From: JACJYC01 sp964558465
GTDB taxonomy: Bacteria; Bacteroidota; Bacteroidia; Chitinophagales; Saprospiraceae
Assembly (NCBI GenBank): GCA_964558465.1
Contig: CAZLEF010000070.1
Coordinates: 1-36,675 of the forward strand
Direction: 5' to 3'
DNA: 36,675 nucleotides
Shown piece by piece: positions 15,948-23,880 of this stretch. A program made the position numbers and the translations under genes. Under the pieces are notes generated by a model that saw only the letters and a program-made list of their open reading frames with translations, did not search any database and was not told the origin of the DNA. The number at the start of each line of letters is the position of its first letter. Position 1 is the first letter of the stretch.

Positions 15948-18900
15948 TTATTCAAATAAAAAACAGGAATCAGGCGCCTCCGGGGCCGGCTGTTCCGCCT
16001 GCCGGTTTGCCGAACGAAGTTCCGCTTCGGGCAAGATCACAAAATCGGATCCGATCCGCATGATATCGATAGCGGCCTGTTCGGGCGCTTCATATTCTTC
16101 CCGGTCGACAAGCGTGAACAAATGTTCCTCTACCGGTATAAAAACGCTCCAGGGGCTCCCCGGCGTTAAAATTTCCGCATCCTGATCGGCTCTTGCCGAA
16201 TCTTCCAAAACATAATAATCCTCGGACGCCTCATATACCTGCACAATGGAAAATCCTGAAACAAACTGGACATAGTGCCTGTCCCGCACGAAATTGAAGA
16301 CATCATTTTTGCTGATCTCCTGCCCCAGGTCAAAATTCCTGCCTTTGATCCATGGGCAGATGAATTCGCGGATATCATGGTGCAGTTGTTTCAGATTAGC
16401 GCCTTTTTCCCGCTCGAATTCTTTTTTAAAGATCAGGGAACAGGTAATTTTAAGCTGTTCGTAAACAGGGTTGATCACCTGGATGCGTGCAAAAGGGTTG
16501 GCATGTTTTTCGAGAAAAGCTTTAATGGCCTGCAGGTCGTGAAACCCGGCTTTGGGGGTATTGTTGTTTTTATGGTTCGGGATCACGACCACTTTTACCT
16601 CTCCGGGCTCCAGGAATTGCTCGTGACCAAAATTCCCAATGCATTTGACCTGCTGGATGCCCGGGAAATGTTCCAGGATCAGCCGTTCATAATCCCATAA
16701 CTGGATCGCTCTGTTTTTGTGCCGGAGCCTTTCGCTGGTTCGGACATAAAAGCTGCGCTCATCGTCCGGGGGCCTGCCCTTTAAAAAACCGACCGGCTGG
16801 AATACAGCGGCAATTTCCGGTTCAGGCAGGACGAGGTCTTTGATGTGCGGCAAGGTTTGGTCCGGATTAAAGTGGGAGGCATCGCCATTATTCACCCAAA
16901 CCGCTTCCGTTGCCTGGGTATAGATCGCTTTTCCGCGGCCGAGGGCTTCCAGGTTGCCCGAACCGGCGATCCTCAACCAGTGCAGGCCGGCAGGGAGGGC
17001 CTCCTCGCTCAGGGTAATATCGGAAGGGATATTCAGGCGTACGATACCCGTAGTGGTCAGACCGGCCGTGGAATCCAGCAATATCCGGTCGGCCGGAAAA
17101 ACGATCCATTCATCGTTTCGCAGATAATTCCATTCCAGTTCGGCGCTGAGCCGGTCAATCCTCTCCACACTTTCTTCCAGATGGAAAAGCAAGGACAATT
17201 CCTGGGGCGGGCGAAGCCCCTCTAATCCGATGAGCAAATAGCCGTCGGCGTCGAACTGAGGTACGAGGTAGTGCCCGGCAGCTTTGCCGTTCGCAAAAAC
17301 GATGCGCTTGCCAAAAGGGAGAATATGGATCAACTGATCCTGCGCTTCGGGGTTGTTTTCACGGAATTCCTGCACCCGCATGTTCATCCGGGCTCTGGCC
17401 GTATAATTCAGGCTCAGTTGCCGGATGACCGGCACATAGGGTTCATTCGGCAGCGGTTTGGGTTCGTTTCCACCGGGCAGCAGACTGAAGGGCTGCGGCC
17501 TGGCATTTTCCGTAACGATCCGGGCAAACAGCCGCGGATAGAGGCTTTGTCCAAACACCATGGAAGGCTGACTGATCTGGAACCTGAGGTATCCGGTTTG
17601 GGTCTGGTTGTTGTATTCGGGCAGGGACTGCATCCGGTAATCGGGCCTGATCTGCAGTTTTTCCAGGGCTTCGGTCTCCCATTGTATGCCTGGCATCAGG
17701 GTTTTGTTCCCGGGGAAAGTGGCAAAAAGGTTAAATTCTTCCTGGCGTTCAGCGGATTTTGGATAAAATTCAAAATCGGAAAGCGCAGATAGTTTTACCT
17801 TGAAGCTGTCGTTCCCGATCCCTTGTTCGTAGGTCGCATAATAATCTTCAAAACCATTTTCTTCCTCCGGCAGGTTATTCCACAGGATATTGATTTTTAA
17901 CCCGGTCAGTTCTTTGACAAATAATTCTGCGCTTCCGATCATGAGGTAGGCATTTTTGCCCGGAACCGGACCAAAGGGCTGGAATGGCGCCGAACTGTCC
18001 AGGAGGCCCAGCTCGTTATACAACCGGAGGGATTTCAGGCCTTCGACCGCTACCTCCAGGTCGATGGTTTCCAGCCGGAGGACTTTGAGGAAGGAGTACA
18101 CATAAGCTGCCTCATTTCCGGAAGCCATGACCTTTAACAAAGGCCAGGGCGTATGAAACGTTTCCGGAATAACCTCCGGGTTGTATCGCGCAACCGGCGG
18201 ATCGGCCATCGCCAGGCTGAAGGCGATCTGAAGGGTTTGCGATTCCCAATCCGGATTGACGGCGTATCGTTTGACCGGCATCCATCCGGTTTCTCCGGTG
18301 AGCTGGAGGAGAAGGGCATTGTGGAAAAGGCGGTAAAAAACGGAATCCTTGTCGCCCCCCTGATTAAATGCAATGTCTTCGATCAGGGATTCAAATTGCT
18401 GAAAGGCGCCGGGGTGGAATTTCAGGTTCACCCTGACGGTGCGATCTCCTTCCGGCAGGATCAAAACCGAAGAAGCCAGTACAAAACCGATATCAGCGGT
18501 TTCCATCCTTCGTTCGTCCGCACTCTTATCGATCTGTTCTTCGCCTAATACCGGCCAGGTTTTCCCGGGCGCATCAAAGGGGATTCCGCTGCCGTCCATG
18601 GAATTGGCAACCGGGGCTGCAAAGATATTGGATACGAGTTTGTAGGAACTACCGGTACTGATGAGCGGGTTTTTGCTGACAAACAGGGTTTTCAAGGCAA
18701 CAATGGCGGCTTTATTCACTTCCAGCGGCTGGATGGTCCGGTAATGCGACTCCAACCCCTGGTTGTTGATGCCGGCGAGCAGCAAAGTTCCTCTGGGAAG
18801 GAAATGACTTCTGGCAAAATCGGCCAGGGTGAAACAAACAAAGGTTCTGTCAGGGGTCCCGGGTTTTTTATGTTGGTCCAGGACTTCGCAGAAATAATGT

Positions 18901-19727
18901 TCCAGATGGCGCCTGGTGAGGGTGTTCAGGCTGTCCTGGGCGTATCTGAAGGTATGCAGAAAGGCGAGGAAAAGGCCGATATGCGGCTGATGGTCGGTTT
19001 TTTCCCGGAAAGAATGTTCCAGGAGGCCGGGGGCCAATTCCCGTATGAACAGGGCGAAGAGGTAAAATTTTCTGAAGATCTGCTGCACTTTGCCCAATAA
19101 GGCGCTGAAATTGCCTGCGTCGGGTATTTCAAGGCCTTGGAAAACATTCTTTTCACTCAGTCGCCAGATCTTGTGAAAACCTTCCAGGTGAACAGAATGG
19201 CTGTCCGGATGATCAGACAAGGCGGCTTCTGCAATGGCGGATAACGTATGCAATTGCCGGCTTAATTCCGTATGGATGGCCCGCTCTATCTCCAGTTCAA
19301 TCCGGGTTTCTTCGCCGGAATCCCGCAAATGCTGAGCCCTGACGTACCAGGTATCGAGGACCCTGGCCAGTCCGGCAACGGTTTTCATCAATTCCAGTAA
19401 ACCGCTTTGCCTGGACCCGGGATCCCAGGCCATCCGTGATTCGTGCAGTTTTTCCTCAAAATCGCGGTCAATTCCTTCCAGGTTGGTCCGGATGACCTCG
19501 GCCAGGAAAACACTGACGTCCCGGTGGAAAAAGGGCGTCCAGTTTCCGGCGGGTTCGTCGAGGTCATTAAAATAAGGAATACGGGCTGCATAGGCCGATG
19601 CAAAGGCGAGCAGATCGGCCGGTCGTTGTTCATCCACAGGGATCGACTCCGGCAAAATAGCCTTCAACAGGCGTTCGTGTTGCGAAGCGCCTGCCAGGCG
19701 AATCCATTGATTTCTTTTTTTTGCCAC
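15948..19727 (-). CDS. eCIS baseplate J-like protein (Afp11/Pvc11)
   Basis: A 1259-aa soluble protein. The C-terminal third (about 1000-1195) has the layout of baseplate_J/gp6-like proteins: YVRTSERLRHKNRAIQLWDY, then LILEHFPGIQQVKCIG, followed by VVVIPNH and an alpha/beta repeat with FVRDRHYVQFV. Such proteins form the inner wedge ring that transmits the firing signal to the sheath. The long N-terminal region (1-950) is typical of the eCIS version, which is much larger than phage gpJ. The gene follows the gp25-like gene by 23 nt and is followed by the fibre-like gene after 29 nt. No truncation is seen. Confidence 0.9.
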   Translation of the reverse strand: MAKKRNQWIRLAGASQHERLLKAILPESIPVDEQRPADLLAFASAYAARIPYFNDLDEPAGNWTPFFHRDVSVFLAEVIRTNLEGIDRDFEEKLHESRMAWDPGSRQSGLLELMKTVAGLARVLDTWYVRAQHLRDSGEETRIELEIERAIHTELSRQLHTLSAIAEAALSDHPDSHSVHLEGFHKIWRLSEKNVFQGLEIPDAGNFSALLGKVQQIFRKFYLFALFIRELAPGLLEHSFREKTDHQPHIGLFLAFLHTFRYAQDSLNTLTRRHLEHYFCEVLDQHKKPGTPDRTFVCFTLADFARSHFLPRGTLLLAGINNQGLESHYRTIQPLEVNKAAIVALKTLFVSKNPLISTGSSYKLVSNIFAAPVANSMDGSGIPFDAPGKTWPVLGEEQIDKSADERRMETADIGFVLASSVLILPEGDRTVRVNLKFHPGAFQQFESLIEDIAFNQGGDKDSVFYRLFHNALLLQLTGETGWMPVKRYAVNPDWESQTLQIAFSLAMADPPVARYNPEVIPETFHTPWPLLKVMASGNEAAYVYSFLKVLRLETIDLEVAVEGLKSLRLYNELGLLDSSAPFQPFGPVPGKNAYLMIGSAELFVKELTGLKINILWNNLPEEENGFEDYYATYEQGIGNDSFKVKLSALSDFEFYPKSAERQEEFNLFATFPGNKTLMPGIQWETEALEKLQIRPDYRMQSLPEYNNQTQTGYLRFQISQPSMVFGQSLYPRLFARIVTENARPQPFSLLPGGNEPKPLPNEPYVPVIRQLSLNYTARARMNMRVQEFRENNPEAQDQLIHILPFGKRIVFANGKAAGHYLVPQFDADGYLLIGLEGLRPPQELSLLFHLEESVERIDRLSAELEWNYLRNDEWIVFPADRILLDSTAGLTTTGIVRLNIPSDITLSEEALPAGLHWLRIAGSGNLEALGRGKAIYTQATEAVWVNNGDASHFNPDQTLPHIKDLVLPEPEIAAVFQPVGFLKGRPPDDERSFYVRTSERLRHKNRAIQLWDYERLILEHFPGIQQVKCIGNFGHEQFLEPGEVKVVVIPNHKNNNTPKAGFHDLQAIKAFLEKHANPFARIQVINPVYEQLKITCSLIFKKEFEREKGANLKQLHHDIREFICPWIKGRNFDLGQEISKNDVFNFVRDRHYVQFVSGFSIVQVYEASEDYYVLEDSARADQDAEILTPGSPWSVFIPVEEHLFTLVDREEYEAPEQAAIDIMRIGSDFVILPEAELRSANRQAEQPAPEAPDSCFLFE

Positions 19728-19750
19728 TCAAAAAAGGTTTGCGGTTTGCA

Positions 19751-20173
19751 TCAAAGTCCCTGTATATTGGTGCCTTCGCGCAAATAAAACGGAAAAACGA
19801 TATTGTCTCGAGAATTGGTTTTCCGGATCGTATATGCCAGGGTAATATAGATGATGCCAAAATCTTCGGCGCTCAGTTCGACGTTGATGGTCTCAATGGT
19901 GATCCGGGGTTCGTACCACAACACGGCCATGGTGATCATATCCGTAATTTGCGATTGGGTGCTGCTGTTGAGCTGGTCGAAAACCAGACTTTGCAGGTCG
20001 CAACCGTATTTGGGTTTCATGATCCGTTCGCCGGGTACCGTGGAAAACAGGATGTACAGGCTTTGACGGATATCGGCTTCTTCCGAGACCATTTGTACCG
20101 TTCCCTGCCGGTCGGAAAAAGCGGGCGGAAAACTCCACCCCGTACCCAAAAAACTTCGTTTGTCCTCGCTCAT
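19751..20173 (-). CDS. Baseplate gp25-like wedge protein (Afp9/Pvc9)
   Basis: A 140-aa protein with the GPW/gp25 fold signature: FLGTGWSFPP at the start, VSEEADIRQSLYILFSTVPGERIMKPKYG (the conserved EPR-like core is represented by PGER, about 46-50), CDLQSLVFDQ, and the helix and strand pattern to YEPRITIETINV. It joins the first sheath disc to the baseplate. The ATG at 20173 is followed directly by the conserved region, so the start is secure. It is separated from the PAAR gene upstream by a 250-bp spacer full of repeats, which is exceptional in this compact operon. Confidence 0.93.
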   Translation of the reverse strand: MSEDKRSFLGTGWSFPPAFSDRQGTVQMVSEEADIRQSLYILFSTVPGERIMKPKYGCDLQSLVFDQLNSSTQSQITDMITMAVLWYEPRITIETINVELSAEDFGIIYITLAYTIRKTNSRDNIVFPFYLREGTNIQGL

Positions 20174-20189
20174 TGCTTAAGTCGTTAGA

Positions 20190-20380
20190 GGTTTGGGGTT
20201 GTTTGGGGGGTGTTTGGAGTTGTTTGGCCACGCCACGGCGTGGTTTGGGGTTGTTTGGGACGTTAACGAAACCATTCCAAACCATTCCAAACCCTCCCCT
20301 CCTACGCTGAAGCTCCGGCGGGCGAAGCCAAACCATCCCCTCCTACGCTGAAGCTCCGACGGGCGAAGCCAAACCACCCC
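20190..20380 (+). repeat. Inverted-repeat array downstream of the PAAR gene (G-rich arm, CGTTAACG centre, C-rich arm, 41-nt duplication)
   Basis: The left arm repeats GTTTGG(G)GTT units from 20190 to 20259. It is interrupted by the perfect palindrome CCACGCC-AC-GGCGTGG (20228-20243). The centre is CGTTAACG (20261-20268). The right arm repeats AAACCATTCC-like units to 20299. Two near-identical direct copies of a GC-rich element follow (41 nt at 20300-20340, 40 nt at 20341-20380). Positions 20251-20285 are identical over 35 nt to 20843-20877 on the other side of the PAAR gene. Confidence 0.9.
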
Positions 20381-20423
20381 AAACCTGATTAACATCAAGT
20401 TAAAACTTCTGCCAAATTACTTT

Positions 20424-20723
20424 TTACCCTCCGATCATCACGGTCGGCGCCCCCAACACAATGGCGCCGCCGTGGGCAGTGGTGTCGCCCATTCGCGCGG
20501 CCGGCCTGCCGGAGATCATCACGGTGGCCGAACCCTTGACAATCGTATCAGGGGGCCCCACGCATACACACATATCCCCCAATACGGCAGCCGGCATGCC
20601 CGCGATCAGTACATTCGGAGCCCCAGGCCCGGTAATGGGGCCGCCCACATGCGGGATCGGCGGAAGCCCGGGTGTGACCATCGGGCAGGTGTGCATGTCG
20701 GTTAGTCTGGCTGCTGGCGGCAT
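20424..20723 (-). CDS. PAAR-domain spike tip protein (Afp10/Pvc10-like)
   Basis: A 99-aa protein with the whole length taken up by a PAAR domain. The literal PAAR motif occurs twice (residues 3-6, and in GRPAARMGD at about 71-79), with His11, Cys13, His25 and His83 among the likely metal ligands, and Gly/Pro-rich beta turns. It caps the VgrG-like spike with a sharp zinc-stabilised tip. No toxin extension is attached, so it is a bare tip. It lies between the VgrG-like and gp25-like genes and, unlike the other baseplate genes, is isolated by repeat spacers of 264 bp upstream and 250 bp downstream. The start ATG at 20723 is the first codon of the domain. Confidence 0.95.
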   Translation of the reverse strand: MPPAARLTDMHTCPMVTPGLPPIPHVGGPITGPGAPNVLIAGMPAAVLGDMCVCVGPPDTIVKGSATVMISGRPAARMGDTTAHGGAIVLGAPTVMIGG

Positions 20724-20784
20724 ATTTATTTAGTTTATGGTGGTTAATATTTAGGACAGAAGGTTGGTAGCAATGCTCTCAGAA

Positions 20785-20965
20785 GTTTGGAGTGGTTTGG
20801 TATTGTTTGATGTTGTTTGATGTTGTTTGGAGTTGTTTGGAGTTGTTTGGGACGTTAACGAAACCATTCCAAACCATCCCAAACCATCCCAAACCATCCC
20901 AAACTTTCCCAAACCATCCCAAACTTTCCCAAACTTTCCGAAACTTTCCGAAACATTGGCATTAA
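20785..20965 (+). repeat. Inverted-repeat array upstream of the PAAR gene, 10-nt period
   Basis: The left arm has six 10-nt units of the form GTTTGGAGTT (20785-20844) plus a partial unit. The centre is ACGTTAACG (20852-20860). The right arm has about ten 10-nt units AAACCATCCC or AAACTTTCCC/G (20861-20960). The arms are approximately reverse complementary in the same 10-nt register, giving a potential hairpin or cruciform of well over 60 bp per arm. Positions 20843-20877 are identical to 20251-20285. No gene is seen in this spacer; the plus-strand frame across it is only repeat translation. Confidence 0.92.
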
Positions 20966-20987
20966 TCTTCCTTCATAGAACTTTTCA

Positions 20988-22784
20988 TCAATTGATCATC
21001 ACAATCGCTCCCTTCACCGTCGTATTCCCCGCTGCTTTCAATTCTGCGCTGGCGGAACCCTGGGCAGAGAAAGCGATATTGGCCTTGGCGTTGATATTGA
21101 GTCCTTGCAGCGACACATCGCCGCCGCTGGCTTTGGCGGAAATGTCCTGGTTGGCTTTGATATCGACCTTGCCGGTGGCCTGTAAAATAATATCCTTGGC
21201 GCTCTTCATGGTGATGCCCGCTGCGGCCATTTCCATTTTATTGCCATTCTGGTCCTGCAGGGTAATATTTTTATCCTTATCCGACAGGATGAATTTATTG
21301 CCGGCGGGGGTCTGGATGGTCAGCACCTTGTCCTTGTCGTTGAATTCCAGTTTCAGGTCGTTTTTGGTGACAATGGCCTTGATCGGGTTGTCTGCGCCGG
21401 CGGTATACGGGGGTTTGAGTTTGCTGCTGTACAAACTGCCGAGGATGACGGCGTACCGGGGGTCGTCGTTGAGGAACCCGACGACCACTTCGTCTCCGAT
21501 TTCAGGCAGGAAAAAACTGCCTTTCTGACCGGTGGCGTAAAAATTGGCCATGCGGGCCCAGATGCCGTCGCCGGAAGGGGCGATCATGGGCACTTCTACC
21601 TGGATGCGGCTTTCACCGCCAGGATCAGCGTCGATCTTTTTAACGGTAGCATTCTGTAAACCGTGGATGGCGGGCAATAAACCGCCGGCAGGCGGGGCGC
21701 TGACGGCATCGGCCGCGGCATGCCATTGGGGCGAAAGGCCGAACCCGATCTCTGTCACCCAGGCCCCTTCGGAAACGGTGTGCTGGATCCGGGTGATCAG
21801 GGCGTCGCCGTTGAAGCGCGCGCCAAAACCTGCCAGGGTGATCAGGGTATTGAGCTTCGGCGTTGCATTGCCAAAAAAAGAAACCCTTCCATTCATCCGC
21901 GCCAGGGTGGATTTCAGCAAGGCGGCGTTGGACCATTCCTTGAGTTCGGCCGCTTCGACGGGCCCTGTGGTATGCAGTTCGTATTCTTTCAGATTCATGA
22001 CTTCCGAAAGCTTTTTCCCCGTCAGGTTACCCTGGCTGTTCACGGCAGGGGTCGTCGATTTTCCCTCCGTAACAGCCTGTTTTTTCATATCCCATGAATG
22101 GGCGACGGCGGAGGGGATCTGAAAGCGGGTTTCGATTTCGGCGTCGAATTCAAATACATCCCGGTCGTAATTGATCTCGAGTTCGGCGGAACCGGAGGAC
22201 AACGGTTTTTTGACAAATACTTTTCCGTCTTCGGTATAGACGATCATACCGTTGGCTTCCGCCCGGGCGATGATAAAATCCCAGTCGATGGCATGGTATT
22301 GAATGAGTTGTTTATGCTGGTAAGTGGAGGCTTCCACCTGTTTTTCCAGGCCGTATTCGCTGATGATGCTTGAAATGAGGGCGCTGTCGAGCATGTCTTT
22401 AAAGTACTTGTTCTTTCTCCCAAGGGTCATCTTGACGGCCTTGTCGCTGCAGTGCAGGATAAGTTGGGCGCGCCGGTCGGGACGGGCCTTCAGGCTGTGG
22501 TTCACGATGATGCCTTTGAAAATGGTTTTGTCGTCGGAATGATATCCGACCTGGATCTCCACATCTTTGCCGGGTAGAAAATCGTCGGACTCGCTGGGTT
22601 CAAAAGCTTCATTGGCCGCCTGCCCCCGTTCCAGCACCAGGACGATTTTGGCGGTCGCCACGCGGTTCACCTCCCGGGTCACGTCGATCGACAAAACGTG
22701 ATACGTACTTTTGATCGCATTGCCGCCCACCTTAAGGGTTAAGGAAACCACATCAATGTTATCGATTGGAAGCGCCTGAGCCAT
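20988..22784 (-). CDS. vgrG: VgrG-like central spike protein (Afp8/Pvc8)
   Basis: A 598-aa protein that unites the gp27-like hub and gp5-like spike. Residues about 30-360 form the hub (VTREVNRVATAKIVL, DVEIQVGY, then the CSDKAVKMTL segment). The OB-fold (gp5 N-terminal) domain is at about 390-460, with IQVEVPMIAPSGDGIWARM, GSFFLPEIGDEVVVGF and VILGSLYS. Residues about 475-598 are a triple-stranded beta-helix needle with repeated D/N-x-x-I/L-x pseudo-repeats. No lysozyme or effector domain is inserted or appended. The gene starts 6 nt after the LysM gene, so it is cotranscribed. The tip is completed by the PAAR protein encoded next. Confidence 0.95.
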   Translation of the reverse strand: MAQALPIDNIDVVSLTLKVGGNAIKSTYHVLSIDVTREVNRVATAKIVLVLERGQAANEAFEPSESDDFLPGKDVEIQVGYHSDDKTIFKGIIVNHSLKARPDRRAQLILHCSDKAVKMTLGRKNKYFKDMLDSALISSIISEYGLEKQVEASTYQHKQLIQYHAIDWDFIIARAEANGMIVYTEDGKVFVKKPLSSGSAELEINYDRDVFEFDAEIETRFQIPSAVAHSWDMKKQAVTEGKSTTPAVNSQGNLTGKKLSEVMNLKEYELHTTGPVEAAELKEWSNAALLKSTLARMNGRVSFFGNATPKLNTLITLAGFGARFNGDALITRIQHTVSEGAWVTEIGFGLSPQWHAAADAVSAPPAGGLLPAIHGLQNATVKKIDADPGGESRIQVEVPMIAPSGDGIWARMANFYATGQKGSFFLPEIGDEVVVGFLNDDPRYAVILGSLYSSKLKPPYTAGADNPIKAIVTKNDLKLEFNDKDKVLTIQTPAGNKFILSDKDKNITLQDQNGNKMEMAAAGITMKSAKDIILQATGKVDIKANQDISAKASGGDVSLQGLNINAKANIAFSAQGSASAELKAAGNTTVKGAIVMIN

Positions 22785-22790
22785 AGCTTG

Positions 22791-23486
22791 TTAGTTTTCT
22801 AAGGGTGGAAAAATGATCTTCTGACCCGGTTGAATATTCATAAAATTGGAAAGGCCGTTGAATTCAGCGACCTTCAGATACCAGGCCGGGTCTTTATAGA
22901 TCCTGAAACACATCAAGGGTAAAGTATCCCCGGATTGAACCACCCTGACATGGGTCAGATCGGGCGACGATTTGTTTTTCATGCTCTCCCGGGTCTTGGC
23001 GTCAATGAACTGCTTGAAGGAAACATCCGCCTTGGCCCTGAGGGGTTTGCCGTTGGTGTCGAAGAGCATATAATCGATGGAGATGGTCTGGAGTTGCCCT
23101 TTGAACAACAGGCCTTTTCCGCCCCCCCATTCAATTTTGACATAGTGGTTGGAATGGATATCCCCGTTGTAGTACAAGGCGTATTCTTTCAGCCGGTTGA
23201 TCTCGTCGGATACATCGCCTGTACCGGGGATGGCGCCCGTGCCGTCGAACCACAATTCCAGTTGGAAGGTTTCCGGCGGCGGATCGACAACGCGACCGTC
23301 GATGCGGTCGCCGTTGGCCAGTTTGGTGGAAAAACTGGCGTCAAAAGTGAGCGGCTTGAAGATCCTTTTGTATTTCTCCGGGTTGACGCTGACTTCCAAA
23401 GGTTTGGTAAACCCGGGCGCCAATTGCGTGAAATCCGGGTCTTTGTAGGCCCATATTTTTAACTTCGGTTTTGGTCCGCCTTCCAT
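22791..23486 (-). CDS. Baseplate hub/tube-initiator protein with C-terminal LysM (Afp7/Pvc7)
   Basis: A 231-aa protein. The N-terminal part (about 1-165) matches the CIS_tube-type domain of Afp7 proteins: EVSVNPEKYKRIFKP, then PPETFQLELWFDGTG and the segment YNGDIHSNHYVKIEWG. The C-terminal about 50 residues form a single LysM (VVQSGDTLPLMCFRIY to IQPGQKIIFPP), as in T4 gp53 and Afp7. In these particles it links the spike to the tube and LysM probably serves as a structural module rather than for peptidoglycan binding. The start ATG at 23486 lies 22 nt after the DUF5908 stop. Confidence 0.93.
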   Translation of the reverse strand: MEGGPKPKLKIWAYKDPDFTQLAPGFTKPLEVSVNPEKYKRIFKPLTFDASFSTKLANGDRIDGRVVDPPPETFQLELWFDGTGAIPGTGDVSDEINRLKEYALYYNGDIHSNHYVKIEWGGGKGLLFKGQLQTISIDYMLFDTNGKPLRAKADVSFKQFIDAKTRESMKNKSSPDLTHVRVVQSGDTLPLMCFRIYKDPAWYLKVAEFNGLSNFMNIQPGQKIIFPPLEN

Positions 23487-23508
23487 TCTGTCTGGTATCG
23501 TTTATTGT

Positions 23509-23727
23509 TTATCGCCGGCTTTGAGCGGCAAGGATCTCCTGCATTTTTTCAAGGCATTCCCTGATGATCTCTTTTTTGAGGTCCTGCGAAACCAGTGCCG
23601 GATCACTTTTGAGGGTTTCCACGATCATCTCGATGTCTTTTTCCAATAACACGGAATTGCCGCCTTCTTCGTCATTTTCTTCCGGAAGGCTGGCCCGAAT
23701 GACCAATTCTTTGATTTCGATCGGCAT
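23509..23727 (-). CDS. DUF5908 family small eCIS protein (Afp6/Pvc6 position)
   Basis: A 72-aa protein starting MPIEIKELVIRASL, the hallmark of DUF5908. It then has an acidic linker (EENDEEGG) and a helical C-terminus (LKKEIIRECLEKMQEIL). This family is found almost only between tube and LysM genes of Bacteroidota eCIS loci. Its role is unproven; an assembly factor or tube-proximal adaptor is possible. It is separated from the tube gene upstream by a 153-bp spacer holding a GAGAGGGT repeat array. Confidence 0.9.
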   Translation of the reverse strand: MPIEIKELVIRASLPEENDEEGGNSVLLEKDIEMIVETLKSDPALVSQDLKKEIIRECLEKMQEILAAQSRR

Positions 23728-23790
23728 ATTGACACATTTTTTCGGGTGTGGTTCCCCGAATACTAATGAACATTTCTGGTTTTGTCAGAA

Positions 23791-23874
23791 GAGAGGGTGA
23801 GAGGGTGAGAGGGTGAGAGGGTGAGAGGGTGAGAGAAAGGTGCGTCTTCACCCAGTCTCCCAGTCTCCCAGTCT
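23791..23874 (+). repeat. Tandem repeats GAGAGGGT x5 and CCCAGTCT x3 between tube and DUF5908 genes
   Basis: Five perfect 8-nt copies of GAGAGGGT lie at 23791-23830, and three copies of CCCAGTCT at 23851-23874, ending 7 nt from the tube gene stop. The purine-rich and pyrimidine-rich arms are only partly complementary. Both units are 8 nt long. Confidence 0.93.
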
Positions 23875-23880
23875 CCTGTT

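Noticed and set aside
20785..20965. CRISPR array
   Set aside because: Units are 10 nt, contiguous and without unique spacers; no cas genes.
20827..21528. Plus-strand 233-aa frame
   Set aside because: The start is translation of the 10-nt repeats (Pro/Asn/His/Lys-rich) and the rest is antisense to the VgrG-like gene.
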